Part shown: in pieces, positions 22,419-33,948 of the stretch | Numbering within the stretch: the stretch's first letter is position 1 | Layout of the letters: each line of letters opens with the position of its first letter | The notes under the pieces: generated by a model | What the model was told of the DNA's origin: nothing | The model's input: the letters and a program-made list of their open reading frames with translations, nothing else | The model's database searches: none | Source of the DNA: Paramecium tetraurelia | Lineage: Eukaryota; Ciliophora; Oligohymenophorea; Peniculida; Parameciidae | Reading direction: 5' to 3' | DNA length: 64,000 bases | Assembly (NCBI RefSeq): GCF_000165425.1 | Contig: NW_001798962.1 | Span: 189,705 to 253,704, forward strand | Translations under genes and position numbers: made by a program

Positions 22419-22971
22419 ATGCAATAATAACAAATATAAAAACAGAATTAAGCCGCATTAAATTAAGAACAAGAACTCAAACTCAAACAACAACAATAAG
22501 AAATCCTGAGCAACATGTACTAAATAAATCAATAATCTGCCAATTCACTCGTGACTGTATGCATTTAATCATTTATATTAGCTTCACAATCAAGGCGAAA
22601 AAATTGATCAATTTGAACAAAACTTAGATCAAAATCAATAGAAATTACATAAGATCGATTACATTTTGGATGTCATCAAATCTCCCTGGGGCTAATTTAA
22701 AGCACTCTTCACTAAACCTAAAGAAGAGAAGGTCGAAGATAAAAAGAAAGATGATTAAAAACAACAAATACAATAACCACCCTAAAGGTAGGTCGATGAT
22801 ATCTATGATGAGATGATTAATTAAACAAATTAAATGAAATACTAATAGCTCTTAACAAATCAAGCCATAACTAATCAGAATACCTAATTAGATAGAATAA
22901 ACTAAAAGGCTGACAAGCAAACTGTCTAAATGTCCAAGTAGAATGAAAAAACAAAAAAAATCATTAAATGA
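22419..22971 (+). CDS. SNAP-25-like / Qb-Qc SNARE protein, 175 aa
   Basis: ATG 22419 to TGA 22969-22971 with a 25-nt intron (22557-22581); 176 codons. Two heptad regions flank a Trp-containing linker. The first (LHNQGEKIDQFEQNLDQNQQ) has the ionic-layer Gln expected of a Q-SNARE. The linker reads ILDVIKSPWGQFKALFT, like the post-SNARE motif of SNAP-25/29 type proteins. The second coiled coil (ITNQNTQLDRINQKADKQ) also carries a central Gln/Asp pattern. No transmembrane segment and no Cys palmitoylation cluster, so it would act as a soluble partner in membrane fusion, like SNAP-29. Identification is by pattern; the exact SNARE class is inferred. Confidence 0.7.
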
Positions 22972-23331
22972 ATGTATTTAAATATTAGAATATAGAAATG
23001 ATTTTTATTATTTTTATATTTATAATTATATAAACAACATTAAAAATATCAATCTATATTCATCAATTTTTAGCAAATTACTATTAACTCATTAATTTAT
23101 ATAGTTTTCATTCATATTTTATATAGACATCTTATAAATTCTTAAACATAATAGAGATGGTGAATTTCTGTTTTATTTTAATTATTTAAAAGAGTTTAAA
23201 GGAAATGTTTGTAATCTGAATCAACTTAAAAATATAAATAAAACATAAGACTTCCTACAAATAGAAATTATTTCTCAACGCTAATATAAACTGGATCTTC
23301 AATTTTAAATTATAAATAGTTAATTTATTAA
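22972..23331. other. convergent intergenic spacer
   Basis: About 360 nt of AT-rich DNA between the stops of the SNARE gene (plus) and the TTC19-like gene (minus). Nothing else is seen. Confidence 0.35.
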
Positions 23332-24757
23332 TCAGATTTCAAAATCAGGTATAATAATATGCACCTACCTATTTGACCAATAGGGTAATTCTTCAGCAAT
23401 CTACTAGGCCTTAATGATCAGTTCTAAAGAATAAATAATAATTTACATTCTCCTTCACTGCTCCTATTAGGCATCTTCTTCAACATACTTCCAAGCAATT
23501 GCATACACAGCACTTTATTGTATGAATCTGAATTTTCAAGCATTTATAAAACTATCCTATACATGCTCTCTGCTCTATCAAACTAAAAAACTCTTCATTG
23601 ATATTTTACATATTTATTTGTACTGCAAGTCCATGCCAAAAATAAGAGGGATCTGTCCATATTGGTTGGATCTTACTCTTCGTAAAAATTGATCGTAGTT
23701 TTCAACCAAAATTATAATTCAGTTCTTTTAGAGGGTGCTTTATTTAGAACAAATTCACTTAAATTGAGCAATGGTTTTCCTACATGTATACTTTTGAATT
23801 AGGTTTTTGTTAGATTAGTTTTATCCTATGGTAGAAGATCATCATTCAGTAACCATTCCAATCCAGTTTTAATTTGATTGTTTGAATGCTCAATGTAATA
23901 AATTGACTTCTTAAAAAGAGGTATCACATTTTCGAAATCAGCATCTATATTTTCAACAGGAATATCACTTTGTAGAGGTCCTGTTTCTTCTTCATCATCA
24001 CTTACAAATTCTCTAAGACTTGGAAATTTATGCCACCATGAAGCCACAGCCAAAACTATTATAAGCCCATCCTTTCAATTGATTAGATGGATCTGAAGCC
24101 AGACACTCTCTCATTCTTGACTTGGCATCAGTATAGTTTTCCTTTAATAAATAAGCAGTCTTGCAATAGGATATAAATTTGATACTCCCAAAAAATACAG
24201 ATATTGTTTCTAATAACCTAAGGGCACATTTTCTCTCTGCATTTCACTTAATAAAGCTTTGCCCAAGAGGATGGCCTTATTTAAATTGTACTTCAAACAA
24301 TGAGTTAAGAGATCACTGTATGCAGAATAGACGAGGGCGTAATTAGCTTTTTGTCTTAAAAATTGCCTGATTATTTCTTCTAGTTGAGCTTCTGCATCCT
24401 CATATCTTCTTAGTTATAGATTAGAATAGACAATTCTATTAATTTAGATGTGCAGATGTACCTTCTTGAAACATCAACCCATTCCTTTTCTTTTAGGTTG
24501 TTGGTTTCTAAGAAATTCTTAAATCTTCCAAAGAATTGAAGGGCCACTCTATATTTACCATGTTGCATTTGTTCAAGACCATATCAACCACAAATATAAT
24601 TAAGTTTGTACTTGTATTGTTCTGTAGCTAACACTGTTGAATACATTTCATCCTGCTGTGATTGCTATTGTTTTGGCTCAATAGTCTGATTGAAATAAAA
24701 TCTGGGAGTGGATTTTTGAAATGTGATTAAAGCATTCCGAACTATTTTAAAGAGCAT
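23332..24757 (-). pseudogene. TPR protein resembling mitochondrial TTC19, with an in-frame TGA and a frameshift
   Basis: Host gene from ATG 24757 to TGA 23334-23332 with four introns (24436-24461, 24160-24185, 23583-23609, 23424-23446). An N-terminal Arg/Ser/Thr-rich presequence-like segment (MLFKIVRNALITFQKSTPRF) precedes TPR helices such as EALRRYEDAEAQL-like pairs, YLYFLGTAYLLKENYTDAKS and NLAVASWWHKF-like text. The layout resembles TTC19, a mitochondrial complex III assembly factor. Two lesions: TGA at 24586-24584 inside an otherwise continuous exon (no intron can remove it), and one extra T in the TTTT at about 24053-24056. After correction for one base the coding length is exactly 441 codons. 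Either a young pseudogene or assembly errors. Confidence 0.6.
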
Positions 24758-24902
24758 TAGAGTTGATAATAATATTTATTGATGTGAGTGTATAAAATCG
24801 AAGAGGATTATTATTATATATAAATCAGTAGTCTTATGTAAACAAGATCAATAATGGGTAATTGATTCGATACATAATAAAAATAATTTTTAACAAAGAG
24901 CA

Positions 24903-25885
24903 ATGATGACAGAGGAAGACTTTTTAAACGGGTATATGTCTAGGAATCATAGGATTTCTGAGGGATATGCCTATGCCATATCTACAAATTGGTATTAATG
25001 GATGTCAATATTAGGTATAGACAATTTGAGAGATTCTTATAAAATCCATCAGGTGTTGATGTTTCAAGATTTAACAAAATTCAAAATGCTAATATAGTAT
25101 AGAGATCCATGAATAAGTCAGTCTCCTTAAAATAATATTCTCTCCCTACTTATTAGCAAATAAACTATTCGCATGTTTATGGGTTGAAACCAGATGCTTA
25201 ACATCTTGTGGATTTCCGCGTTGTCTCTATCGATGTGTGGCACTTTTTTAAACAGTATTACGGTGCAGGTATTTCTACTGATAGAGATTAATTTAGACTA
25301 CGACGTGATTGTTTTTGTCACTAAACTGCATCCTCAAATCAACAACTATATCCAATGCGACAATTTAGATGAAGGGTTGTGTGTTTGCAAAGAAATCATC
25401 AATATCATCTTTGTCATTATATTTCCAAGAAACATCTCAGTAATGCAAGCCATCTTAACGCCCATAAGTCCTTGGATGGATTTAATGAAACTTCGCACTT
25501 TTCTCTTTGCCATGTACAATTTGGGAACTGATACAATCTAGTTCACCAATGAAGCTTACATTTATTTCAACAATAAAAAGGTACCCTTTAAAGGCAATCG
25601 AATACTACACGACATTGGCATCAACCACGATCTTTAGATTGTTATGGCGTGCCAAAACTTGTTGATGCAAGACATAGAGGAAGAGTTAGAGACAGATGGA
25701 GAAGAACAGTAACTGGAATAAAGTAATTAATTCTCATTCTATTCTTCTAAGATTTACATGACAAACAAGAATTCTTAGATATTTTAGAAAAAGCACTTGA
25801 TCAATAGTCTACTTTGCAGCTGAGTATAAAATCGATTGAAAACATTCAATAAACTATAGAGCAAAATGACTTCTTTTAAATTTGA
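24903..25885 (+). CDS. DUSP-domain and ubiquitin-like-domain protein, 300 aa
   Basis: ATG 24903 (a second ATG follows at once) to TGA 25883-25885 with introns 24992-25014 (23 nt), 25269-25296 (28) and 25723-25751 (29, ending AAG); 301 codons. The N-terminal part has the DUSP fold signature: ISTNWYRQFERFLQNPSG, then YSHVYGLKPDAQHLVDFRVV and SIDVWHFFKQYYGAD. The C-terminal part has a ubiquitin-like segment (IQFTNEAYIYFNNKKVPFKG) and a polar helical tail. DUSP and UBL domains together normally occur in ubiquitin-specific proteases (USP4/11/15), but no Cys/His catalytic boxes are present. It may be a stand-alone adaptor. The divergent spacing from the TTC19-like gene is 145 nt. Confidence 0.65.
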
Positions 25886-26005
25886 ATTTAATATTATATA
25901 AATATAAAATATATATTAGAGTGAAAAAGGAGAATATTTTACTAACAATCGACCAAAACTACTAAAATTTAGGATTTGACAACTTTTCAGTTTAATTTAC
26001 AAAAA

Positions 26006-27253
26006 ATGTTTGCTCGTCGAAATGGTTCCAGATTAAAATTGAATGATACTTAGAAGAACTTTGTAATCAAGGTAAATCATTTTGATTAATGTATTAATAG
26101 AGAGCATGCTCTACCAATAAATCCTCTATTTCTAGTTTAAATACCAGTAATTCCTCCAAATTTTTTGTAAAACAAATCTCCTATTATAATAGTAATTTGA
26201 AGATAAGACACATCCAGAAGACGGAAAACTCTTAGATCTGTTATCAGAAAATGAAAACCTATAGAAATCTCAGATTTATCATCTCCAAATGAGTTCATTT
26301 TAAATTCATAATGATGAGTCTGTCTAGTAAAGATGTATATATCTCATACCTTAAATTGATATAGATGCCCTCTCAGATGATGTCAACAACCCCTAATTGA
26401 GAAGAAACATCACTTATAATTGGCATTATCATAATGACCATCAACAACATCTATGTTAAGATACAGTTTCCTTTAGTTTCTCAATTAAGAAGCATGGAAT
26501 CAAAGAGATGTTGAGAGCCAAGATGATCGATTGGATGATTGAAGTATTTGGAAACTACCCTACTACTACCACATCATAGACCTACTTCAGAGCTGTTGGT
26601 CTATTAGATGCTTTTCTCAAAAAAACTTCGATGTATTATTACGATGGAGATGTGCATCTTATGGGCATCAGTTGCATGTTCATAGCATCGAAACTTGAAG
26701 ATATCTATCACATTCCATTAAGTGACATTGTTACTAGAGTTGGACATAATAAATTCAATACTCTTAAGGTTAAAAATATGGAATAAACCATTTTGGAAAC
26801 TTTATAATTCAATGTCTATTTTCCAACTCCTTTAGATTATTTATAAAATCTATTTTACAAGTGCTTTAGTCTAAATGATAAGTAATATTTCGAAATTTAT
26901 CTATAGTTAGACATTGTAGAACATCTATGAGACATGCATATATATATTAAAAATGTGTATGCATGATTTACACATGCTCAACTTTACACCGAATCTCCTA
27001 TCTGCAGCTATTGTAGGTTATGCAGTTAGAGAATACATCGATACAAAATAAGAAAATAAAAAGGCCGATAATTTAAAATTAAATAAATAATCTGTAATAA
27101 TTTTGTACTTATTTGTTTTAGCAAGATTCGATTGTTAAAATTGCCAAAATAGACTTTAATACGTACAATGAATGCTAGAAGCAAATTGCTGAGTTGATTA
27201 ACACATTCAAATCCAAATATCCAGATCTTAATAATTTAGAAAAGTTTTCTTGA
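26006..27253 (+). CDS. mitotic-type cyclin (A/B-like), 379 aa
   Basis: ATG 26006 to TGA 27251-27253 with introns 26072-26100, 26167-26192, 26882-26906 and 27094-27121; exactly 380 codons. The cyclin box starts with MLRAKMIDWMIEVFGNYPTT (the MRAILVDWLVEV-like motif), continues LLDAFLKKTSMYYYDGDVHL and MGISCMFIASKLEDIYHIPL (the CLFIAAKYEE-like motif). The second fold begins FNVYFPTPLDYLQNLF and includes NFTPNLLSAAIVGYAVREYI. These features match A/B-type cyclins that activate CDK1. The N-terminal 130 residues are Ser/Asn-rich. I see no clear RxxLxxxxN destruction box. Identity as a cyclin is confident; the subtype is inferred. Confidence 0.88.
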
Positions 27254-27633
27254 TAATTATTTTTGAATTAATTAACTAATTTAATTATTATGCAAACATG
27301 GACTAACTAACTAGATAGGTTGACTGTCAAGGGTTTAGTCAGATGAAATAATACAATTTATTAATATATATAAACTTAAATGAGTTTATCGTACTTCTTC
27401 AATCAATTTTTTAATTTCTAACATGTTTAAACGATTATGTATATAATATATAATTTTAAAAGACATTCCAATAATTCTGTATAGCTTTAATAAATAATAG
27501 TAATATATATATAAAATTTATACTTTATTGCTACATTAATATTAAATTTTTATATATTAATATACTACTAATTTATAATGTACTGATGGTTTCTGATAAT
27601 GTAAGATCTGATTTTACATTGTCTTTTATTTTC

Positions 27634-27741
27634 ATTGGTTGATTCTATGTTAAAGTGATTTAATCACTTGGAATTCGACGTGAGATTATTTCGATTTTAT
27701 TAAAATTTACTATTTTGAACCAATATTCTTAATCAACCAAT
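27634..27741. repeat. 11-bp inverted repeat containing CCAAT boxes
   Basis: ATTGGTTGATT (27634-27644) and its exact reverse complement AATCAACCAAT (27731-27741) are separated by 86 nt, 80-190 nt upstream of the histone H3 start codon. Each arm contains a CCAAT box core. A second CCAAT (AACCAATATT) lies at 27718-27727. Confidence 0.6.
27653..27669. repeat. 8-bp palindrome upstream of histone H3
   Basis: AAGTGATT-T-AATCACTT is a perfect inverted repeat with a one-base centre, lying between the two CCAAT-bearing arms. It could be a dimeric transcription factor site. No transcript evidence exists for a hairpin. Confidence 0.5.
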
Positions 27742-27822
27742 CATAATACAGAATTACTTATTTTAATAAACTTAAAACCCCCTAAATATAAATTCAAAAA
27801 TTAAATTAAATAATCAATAAAA

Positions 27823-28245
<423 letters not shown>

Positions 28246-30530
28246 TCAATTAATATTATATTCAATTAAATGTGTTTCATCTCTTTTAATGCAAAATATT
28301 TTCTTAAAATTTTCATTTTTATGGAAAAAATAAATTTAGAAATCTACAATTTATTATAACACATTTTAAATTATAGTAATAATAAATTATCCAATATCAT
28401 TGATTTCAATAAAAATCTATTAAATTAGTATCTGGTAGTAAGGATAACTCTATCCATTTATGGGATATTAAGACAAGATAATAAAAACCAAATTAGATTA
28501 ATCTTCATATCTTCAATTTTACTTTAAGTAGGTATTTGTAAATAATTCTATCAATGGGTATAAATGTTCTTTAATTGGATATAAATTCAATATTTTTTGC
28601 TTCAATATATTTTTAATAAAATATTAATTGAAAATCAAAATGCTCTTGACAGAATTGGTAAAAATAACATCCATTAGAATACTGCATGACTTTTGATAAT
28701 TAATAATACCAAATTATCATAAAAATATTAAGTAATCCTCGGACTAATTTTATTGATTTGGTCCAGCCTTTAAATTAGATATCAGTATTAAATTATTCAA
28801 TATATATTTGTAAATTAATTAAAAATTACAAAGAAATGGGAAACTATAATATTGAAGCCTCAATAAAAAGATATAATCATTAAATTTTATTATTATTATT
28901 AAGAGCTCTTGGTGTTCAAAAATAATTATGATTCAATAAATTATTGTGATACTAAGCCATTCTATATTTCTTTTATTAAATAAACATCATTATAATTTAT
29001 GATTATTCATAAAATAATACTCTCTACCATATCAACAATAAAATAATTAATCTATTATTGATTTTTTGGAAATGTTTTATAATATAAAGTAAATTTTTAT
29101 ATGAATTCAAAAAATAAGCAAGAGGTTTATTATTGCTAGAAAAGTATATCAAATCTGTAATAAAAAAACCTTTTAGTAATAAAAGTGATTGAAAAGAATA
29201 TAATTCTTATTTAGAAAATGAATGTCGCAAATGCATCTTCATTTTTCGAGAATATTCATCAAAGTTAGGGTAAAACGCAAATTTATTATTATTTTACTAC
29301 AGAAGTCTTAACTTAAGCATTATATAAGTTAAATGTTGCTAATATTCTTTCTTGCATTAAATGTTGTTTCGAGAATCACCCAATAATTGTTTTCTTTATT
29401 TTGATGTCATATTAATAAATTAAATATGTGCAACTCCATCTCATTTTAGAATGTTAGCATAATAGCAAAAAAAACCATTTTGAGTGTATTTGAATATTAA
29501 GTTGAAAATTCATCGAATTGAAGAAAATAAGAATAATTTATTTTCTGGTTTCTTCTGATCAGGGAATAATTATAAATAAATCTCTAGAGAATGGAATAAA
29601 TCATGAGAAAACAAGCCAGATAAGTAGATAAAGACTGATGAAATTGTGTTACTGATGGTTCTATAATTATCTGAAGTAATTGAATGTAGAAATATGTTTA
29701 CTACTTCAGAGCTGATAAAATGTATTTGATTTATTATATATGATTGCATATATGATTACTCAATTAGCAGAAAATCATAGATTGTGTGAATAGATTTTAA
29801 GTTGATTCTGAGAGTTTTGAGATAAAATTCAATTTGTTATTATTATATTCATTTATGTTAATATCTTATCAAGATATATTGTTGATTGAGAGTTAATTAA
29901 TCGAAAAGCAGAAAAATAAAAAGGGGTCGGAAAGAGTTGAACTTTCTTTTTTATTCTTTGGACTAATAAATGCCACCACTGGCACAACCCCTCCTTATCC
30001 TATTCAAGAAACAAGAAATTCGTATAAATAGTGTTGTTGTTATGTTATAATTCATAGTAACTAATAAGAAGGTAGAAAGTAAAGAAGAAGTTGAGGATGG
30101 TATCAGATTCTTAAGAGGTCATAATAATATTTTAATTTTAAAAAAAATCATAATCATAAGATTTTGATTTAAAGGGTTTAAGCAAAATTCAGTTCAAATA
30201 GAATAATAAATTAAGTAAGGAAGATGGTATGTGAAAAAGGTTGAATAACTCATAATTTAAATGAATTGAACTATTAAACATGAAAATGAAGGAATAGGAG
30301 AATATTTCAGCTTAACAAGGTCTGATTTTAATGTGAATTTAATAGAGTAGTCATGCATATTGATTAGGAGAACAAACTTTTGACGATGCATTCATAAATG
30401 AATAGTATTAAGGAATAAGAAAATGGTTGAATGTTAGAAATTCGAGTTTTTACAAGTCAAAGATGAAATAAAAGAAAACTTGAAGCTTGCTCAAAAATAA
30501 TTTTTCTGAGAAACCTTGAATAAGAAAGTA
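28246..30530. other. gene-poor AT-rich region with gene relics
   Basis: About 2.3 kb without a supportable gene. It contains a WD40 fragment near 28.4 kb and short coding-like scraps (around 30075-30125, plus strand, SKEEVEDGIRFLRGHNN). The remainder is AT-rich with no long frame on either strand. It borders the start of the first duplicated unit at about 30531. Confidence 0.4.
28400..28510 (+). pseudogene. relic of a WD40-repeat gene
   Basis: About 100 nt translate to SIKLVSGSKDNSIHLWDIKT, a clear WD40 blade end (SGSxDxSIxLWD), followed by RQQKPN. Flanks in all frames lose the pattern within a few dozen bases and no start or neighbouring blades are found. A remnant of one of the large WD40 families common in Paramecium. 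Confidence 0.55.
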
Positions 30531-30640
30531 TAAAAAGTCAGGTGATCTCATTAATATAACTAAATCATTTTCTGAAACTTAATCATTTAAAGGACTGTCT
30601 CCAAATATAGAGAAATTAAAACTAATCAAGTTGTTGTTGA
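30531..30640 (+). pseudogene. 3' fragment of a Rab GTPase gene
   Basis: Matches the last exon of the Rab gene at 45377-46148 (plus-strand text from KSGDxINI... to the double-Cys end and TGA 30638-30640). Only the C-terminal 35 codons or so are present; the G domain is absent. It marks the left boundary of duplicated unit A. Confidence 0.65.
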
Positions 30641-30869
30641 TCATTATTTTTAAGTTTAATTTAGTTATTTTATAAAATTTTAACAAACATATTTTCTGTA
30701 AACTCTGTAATTAACAATTAAATTGATTGAATATATTATTTAACATGTTTTCAAAATTTCTCAAATTAATTATTTTTTGTCATTAAATATCATCAAATTA
30801 TTAAATGTAATAGAATTACAAATACTCTGGTGATATTAATTAAAATAACTAAAAAATTGAAAAAATCCA

Positions 30870-33584
30870 ATGGAGTAACACGAGGGATTCTTCAAGGAAT
30901 TGAAACAAATCTACGATATTAAAATACCGATTCCAGAACCATCTGTCTTTTAATAAAATCATATTTAAAAGTTAATATTTTATTTCGATCTAACAAATAC
31001 TCAAAAATACTATGATTTAATGTCAAACTTATCGATTATTCATAGGTAAGAAAGAATATGGAATGGTGGATAATTATGTTAATTTTAATTTAATAATAAA
31101 AAAAAAGAATAATAATCTATTTTCTGCTATTACTTCAATAAGTTACTATAAGATGATGAACAAATCAACATCTAAAATTTATTTAGATTTAGAATATTTT
31201 TGTAAGAATTCATAAAAACTTAATAAAACTATTAGATAAAATTTGTGTTTCACTTTCTACAAAAGAACTAAAATGATAAGGAATTTTAGGATCTTATAAT
31301 AAATTATATTTATTAAATTCTCGATGGGTCTTTCGACGAGCTATAAGATATGATATGTGTGTATAGTACATAAAATAATGAGGAAATGAACTATCGTAAG
31401 ATTTCATCTAAAAAAATACACTTTAATAAAAATAATTAATAGTAGAAATTTGACATTTCTTATATTATTTTATTGGATGAATTTTTGGATTACGTTTAAT
31501 AAAAATAGGATGATTTTAATTAGATAGGGTTTATATGCTATCAGTATTTATAATCTTAAGTTGATGTAGTATTAAAAGAATTTGAGAAAGAACTTTTACA
31601 ACTTTAAGATGACATTAAGCAAATGATTGAATTCCCTGTCAATCTGAATAATGAAATAGAAGTTAAATAAAATGTTTCATAATATTTAGAAAGTTTGAAG
31701 ACTCTTATTTCTGAAATTTGCACAGTAGTTAATGTCGATGAAAGTTTGGATAAAATGGTAATAGGATTATTAAAAGCTTTAAATGATTAAAGATAGAAAA
31801 TGTTAAAATGTTTAAATCAAATTTTTGAAGAAAATAGTTAATTTGAACACTATTTAAAAATAAATTATAAAGGTAAATTACCTAATGAAGTAGTTTAATA
31901 ATTGCTTCAATTTTAATTTAAATTAGATGAATCTGATTTTAAAGTTTTGCAAGAAATAAGCAAATATTAATACAATTATGATGTAATAAAGAAAACTATG
32001 CTTATAATGTCTATTAACTTAAAATAATGGTTTGAGTAATTTGATTTGTATCTTCCATAAAGCTTAGCATATTTCGGAAGAATACATCATCAAAAAGACA
32101 ATATAAATTTAAATAAACATTATGTTATTGTTTTAGGTATGACAAAAGTTGGGAAAAGTACATTACTCAATATATTAAATAATCCAGAGAATATTATTAT
32201 TACTTAGGATAAGAAGTTCGATGTAAAATAAAAGAATAGTAAAATTCTATTATCTCATAAAAATACTAGTTAAACATTTTACACAGAAAATGTGGATATT
32301 GGTCAATTTATATTTGTTGATACTCCTGGCTTACGTGATACTCATGGTGATAATAGAGTTTTCAATCATTTAAATATCTTTAATTAGATAAATTAAGTAA
32401 GAGACTAGTTTTTTCTATTTATGATTGATGGAGAACTGCTCTCAACAAATAAAAACGATTTAATCGATTCAATAGTTCAAATTAATTTGATTTTAGGAGA
32501 TTAATTAGATGATTAATATCTTGAAAATATTATCATTCCTACTTTCACTAAAATAAGAGATGATTTTACTATGGAATAAATAATTACAAAATGGCAAACC
32601 GAGACAATGAAAGATATTACAGATTAGAAATAACTAAAAATATTGAATATAATTAAAAAAGCAATTGATGAATAACATTATGTTAAAATTTATTAGGCAG
32701 AACACTACGAAGTACATCAAGAACTAAATAAATTGGAATTAGAAATTTAATAGTTAAAAGATGAAATTTGTGAGTTGGTTGAAAAAGGAGAAGAAAGCAA
32801 GGAACAATAGGCAAAATTAAGACAAAAAAAAAAAGAGTTAGAATAATTAAACAAAGCTAGTTTATTCGAAGATAAAATGATTTAAATTAAATAGGATATT
32901 TTGGGGAAATGCGAAAATATCTTAGAGAGGAAAAAAATAGCATTGCAAGGAAAATCAGATATTAATTAGAAGTTTGAATTCAAGTTATCTGATGAAGAGT
33001 AGCCACTATTAAATAAGTTATTAGCACATCGAGACAAATTTTATCAACAAATCGTAAACATAATAACAAATGAATTTATTGCTAAGATGCTTTTTGATAA
33101 TTCAATGAGTATAGATGAAAAGTTTAGTGTAAGATATCAAATAGATGATATAAATTTGGAAAGAATAGAAGATATACCTAAAGTACTAATTAGTGAGAAA
33201 ATATAAAGTTAGATTGAGAAGCTTGATCGTTTTAATAATAATATAAAGGAGCATGATAAAAATGAGGATCCAACAAAAGTTGATTTTATGGAATTTAAGA
33301 AAAAATTCTAATTCATATGTGAAGCTTTTAAAAATGCTGCTTCTAAGCATCAAATTTTAATATATAAGTGGAATGAAGTAATTTAATTCCATAAAATCTC
33401 CTTAAGCATACCCAATATATTAATTACAGTACCTTTAGTTCTTCTTATGGCGATATCTGCAGGGAATGAATTATTTAAAAATAGCCTTTTTGTGAAATAG
33501 ACAGAAAAAGAAAAAGAAGAGAAACTATAGTTAATCAAGATTCAGCAAACGTATTTCACATAATTTGAGAATAAAAGTAAATGA
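30870..33584 (+). CDS. large P-loop GTPase, copy A, 904 aa
   Basis: One uninterrupted frame of 905 codons in the ciliate code, ATG 30870 to TGA 33582-33584, no intron. Residues 1-415 are helical with no recognised domain (start MEQHEGFFKELKQIYDIKIP). The GTPase core follows: G1 GMTKVGKST (423-431), G3 DTPGL (484-488), G4-like TKIRD (560-564). A coiled coil rich in Glu/Lys/Gln follows (about 620-720), then a region with ITNEFIAKMLFDNS, and a C-terminal hydrophobic segment (ISLSIPNILITVPLVLLMAI, about 842-862) before a basic tail. This resembles membrane-tethered TRAFAC-class GTPases (AIG1/GIMAP- or dynamin-like), but the N-terminal half is unfamiliar. It is convergent with the cyclase gene, stops 365 nt apart. 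Confidence 0.85.
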
Positions 33585-33948
33585 ATAGTTATTTATTTAA
33601 AATTATACAACATTTCTGTATAAAGGCTCTACTTTAATTCTTATTTTTAAGTTTTTTAAATTTTATTAAGATTTATAAATCAATATATAAATTCTTCCAG
33701 AAAAATTATTTTTGAAATTAGTTCTAGATTTCATTTTTTAGATTACCTATTGATTAGAATAGTTTTAGTATTTTTGTGATAACTTATTTTTGGATATTTT
33801 CAAGATTATGATGTTTATATATATAAAATTTATAAATGATAAAGAAAGTCAAATTAAACTTAAAAAATAGATCTTAAAAGGATATTGAAATAAATGTTAT
33901 CAGACATTAATAATTTAAATATTATATATTTGATAGGAGATGAAATAC
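33585..33948. other. convergent spacer, partly duplicated downstream of copy C
   Basis: AT-rich spacer between the stops of GTPase copy A and the cyclase. The part from about 33755 (TTTTAGTATTTTTGTGATAA and following) recurs near 53620-53800, showing that the spacer was duplicated with the genes. Confidence 0.5.

Larger units (their letters stand above)
27254..27822 (+). promoter_or_regulatory. upstream region of the histone H3 gene
   Basis: About 570 nt without a frame. The proximal 200 nt hold several symmetric elements: the inverted ATTGGTTGATT/AATCAACCAAT pair, the AAGTGATT palindrome, and a further inverted pair AATGTAA...TTACATT at about 27598-27620. CCAAT-type elements in histone promoters are known in other eukaryotes; function here is inference. 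Confidence 0.4.
30531..33590 (+). repeat. duplicated unit A (Rab tail plus GTPase)
   Basis: This stretch is repeated, inverted, at about 42280-45480 (unit B) and, direct, at about 50380-53530 (unit C). Similarity starts in the last exon of a Rab gene and continues through the spacer and the whole GTPase frame. The 5' third of the GTPase is nearly identical among units, while the coiled-coil and C-terminal parts differ more. Confidence 0.8.

Noticed and set aside
28246-30530. A mobile element filling the gene-poor region
   Set aside because: I found no terminal repeats, no transposase or reverse transcriptase text and no target-site duplication; only host gene scraps.
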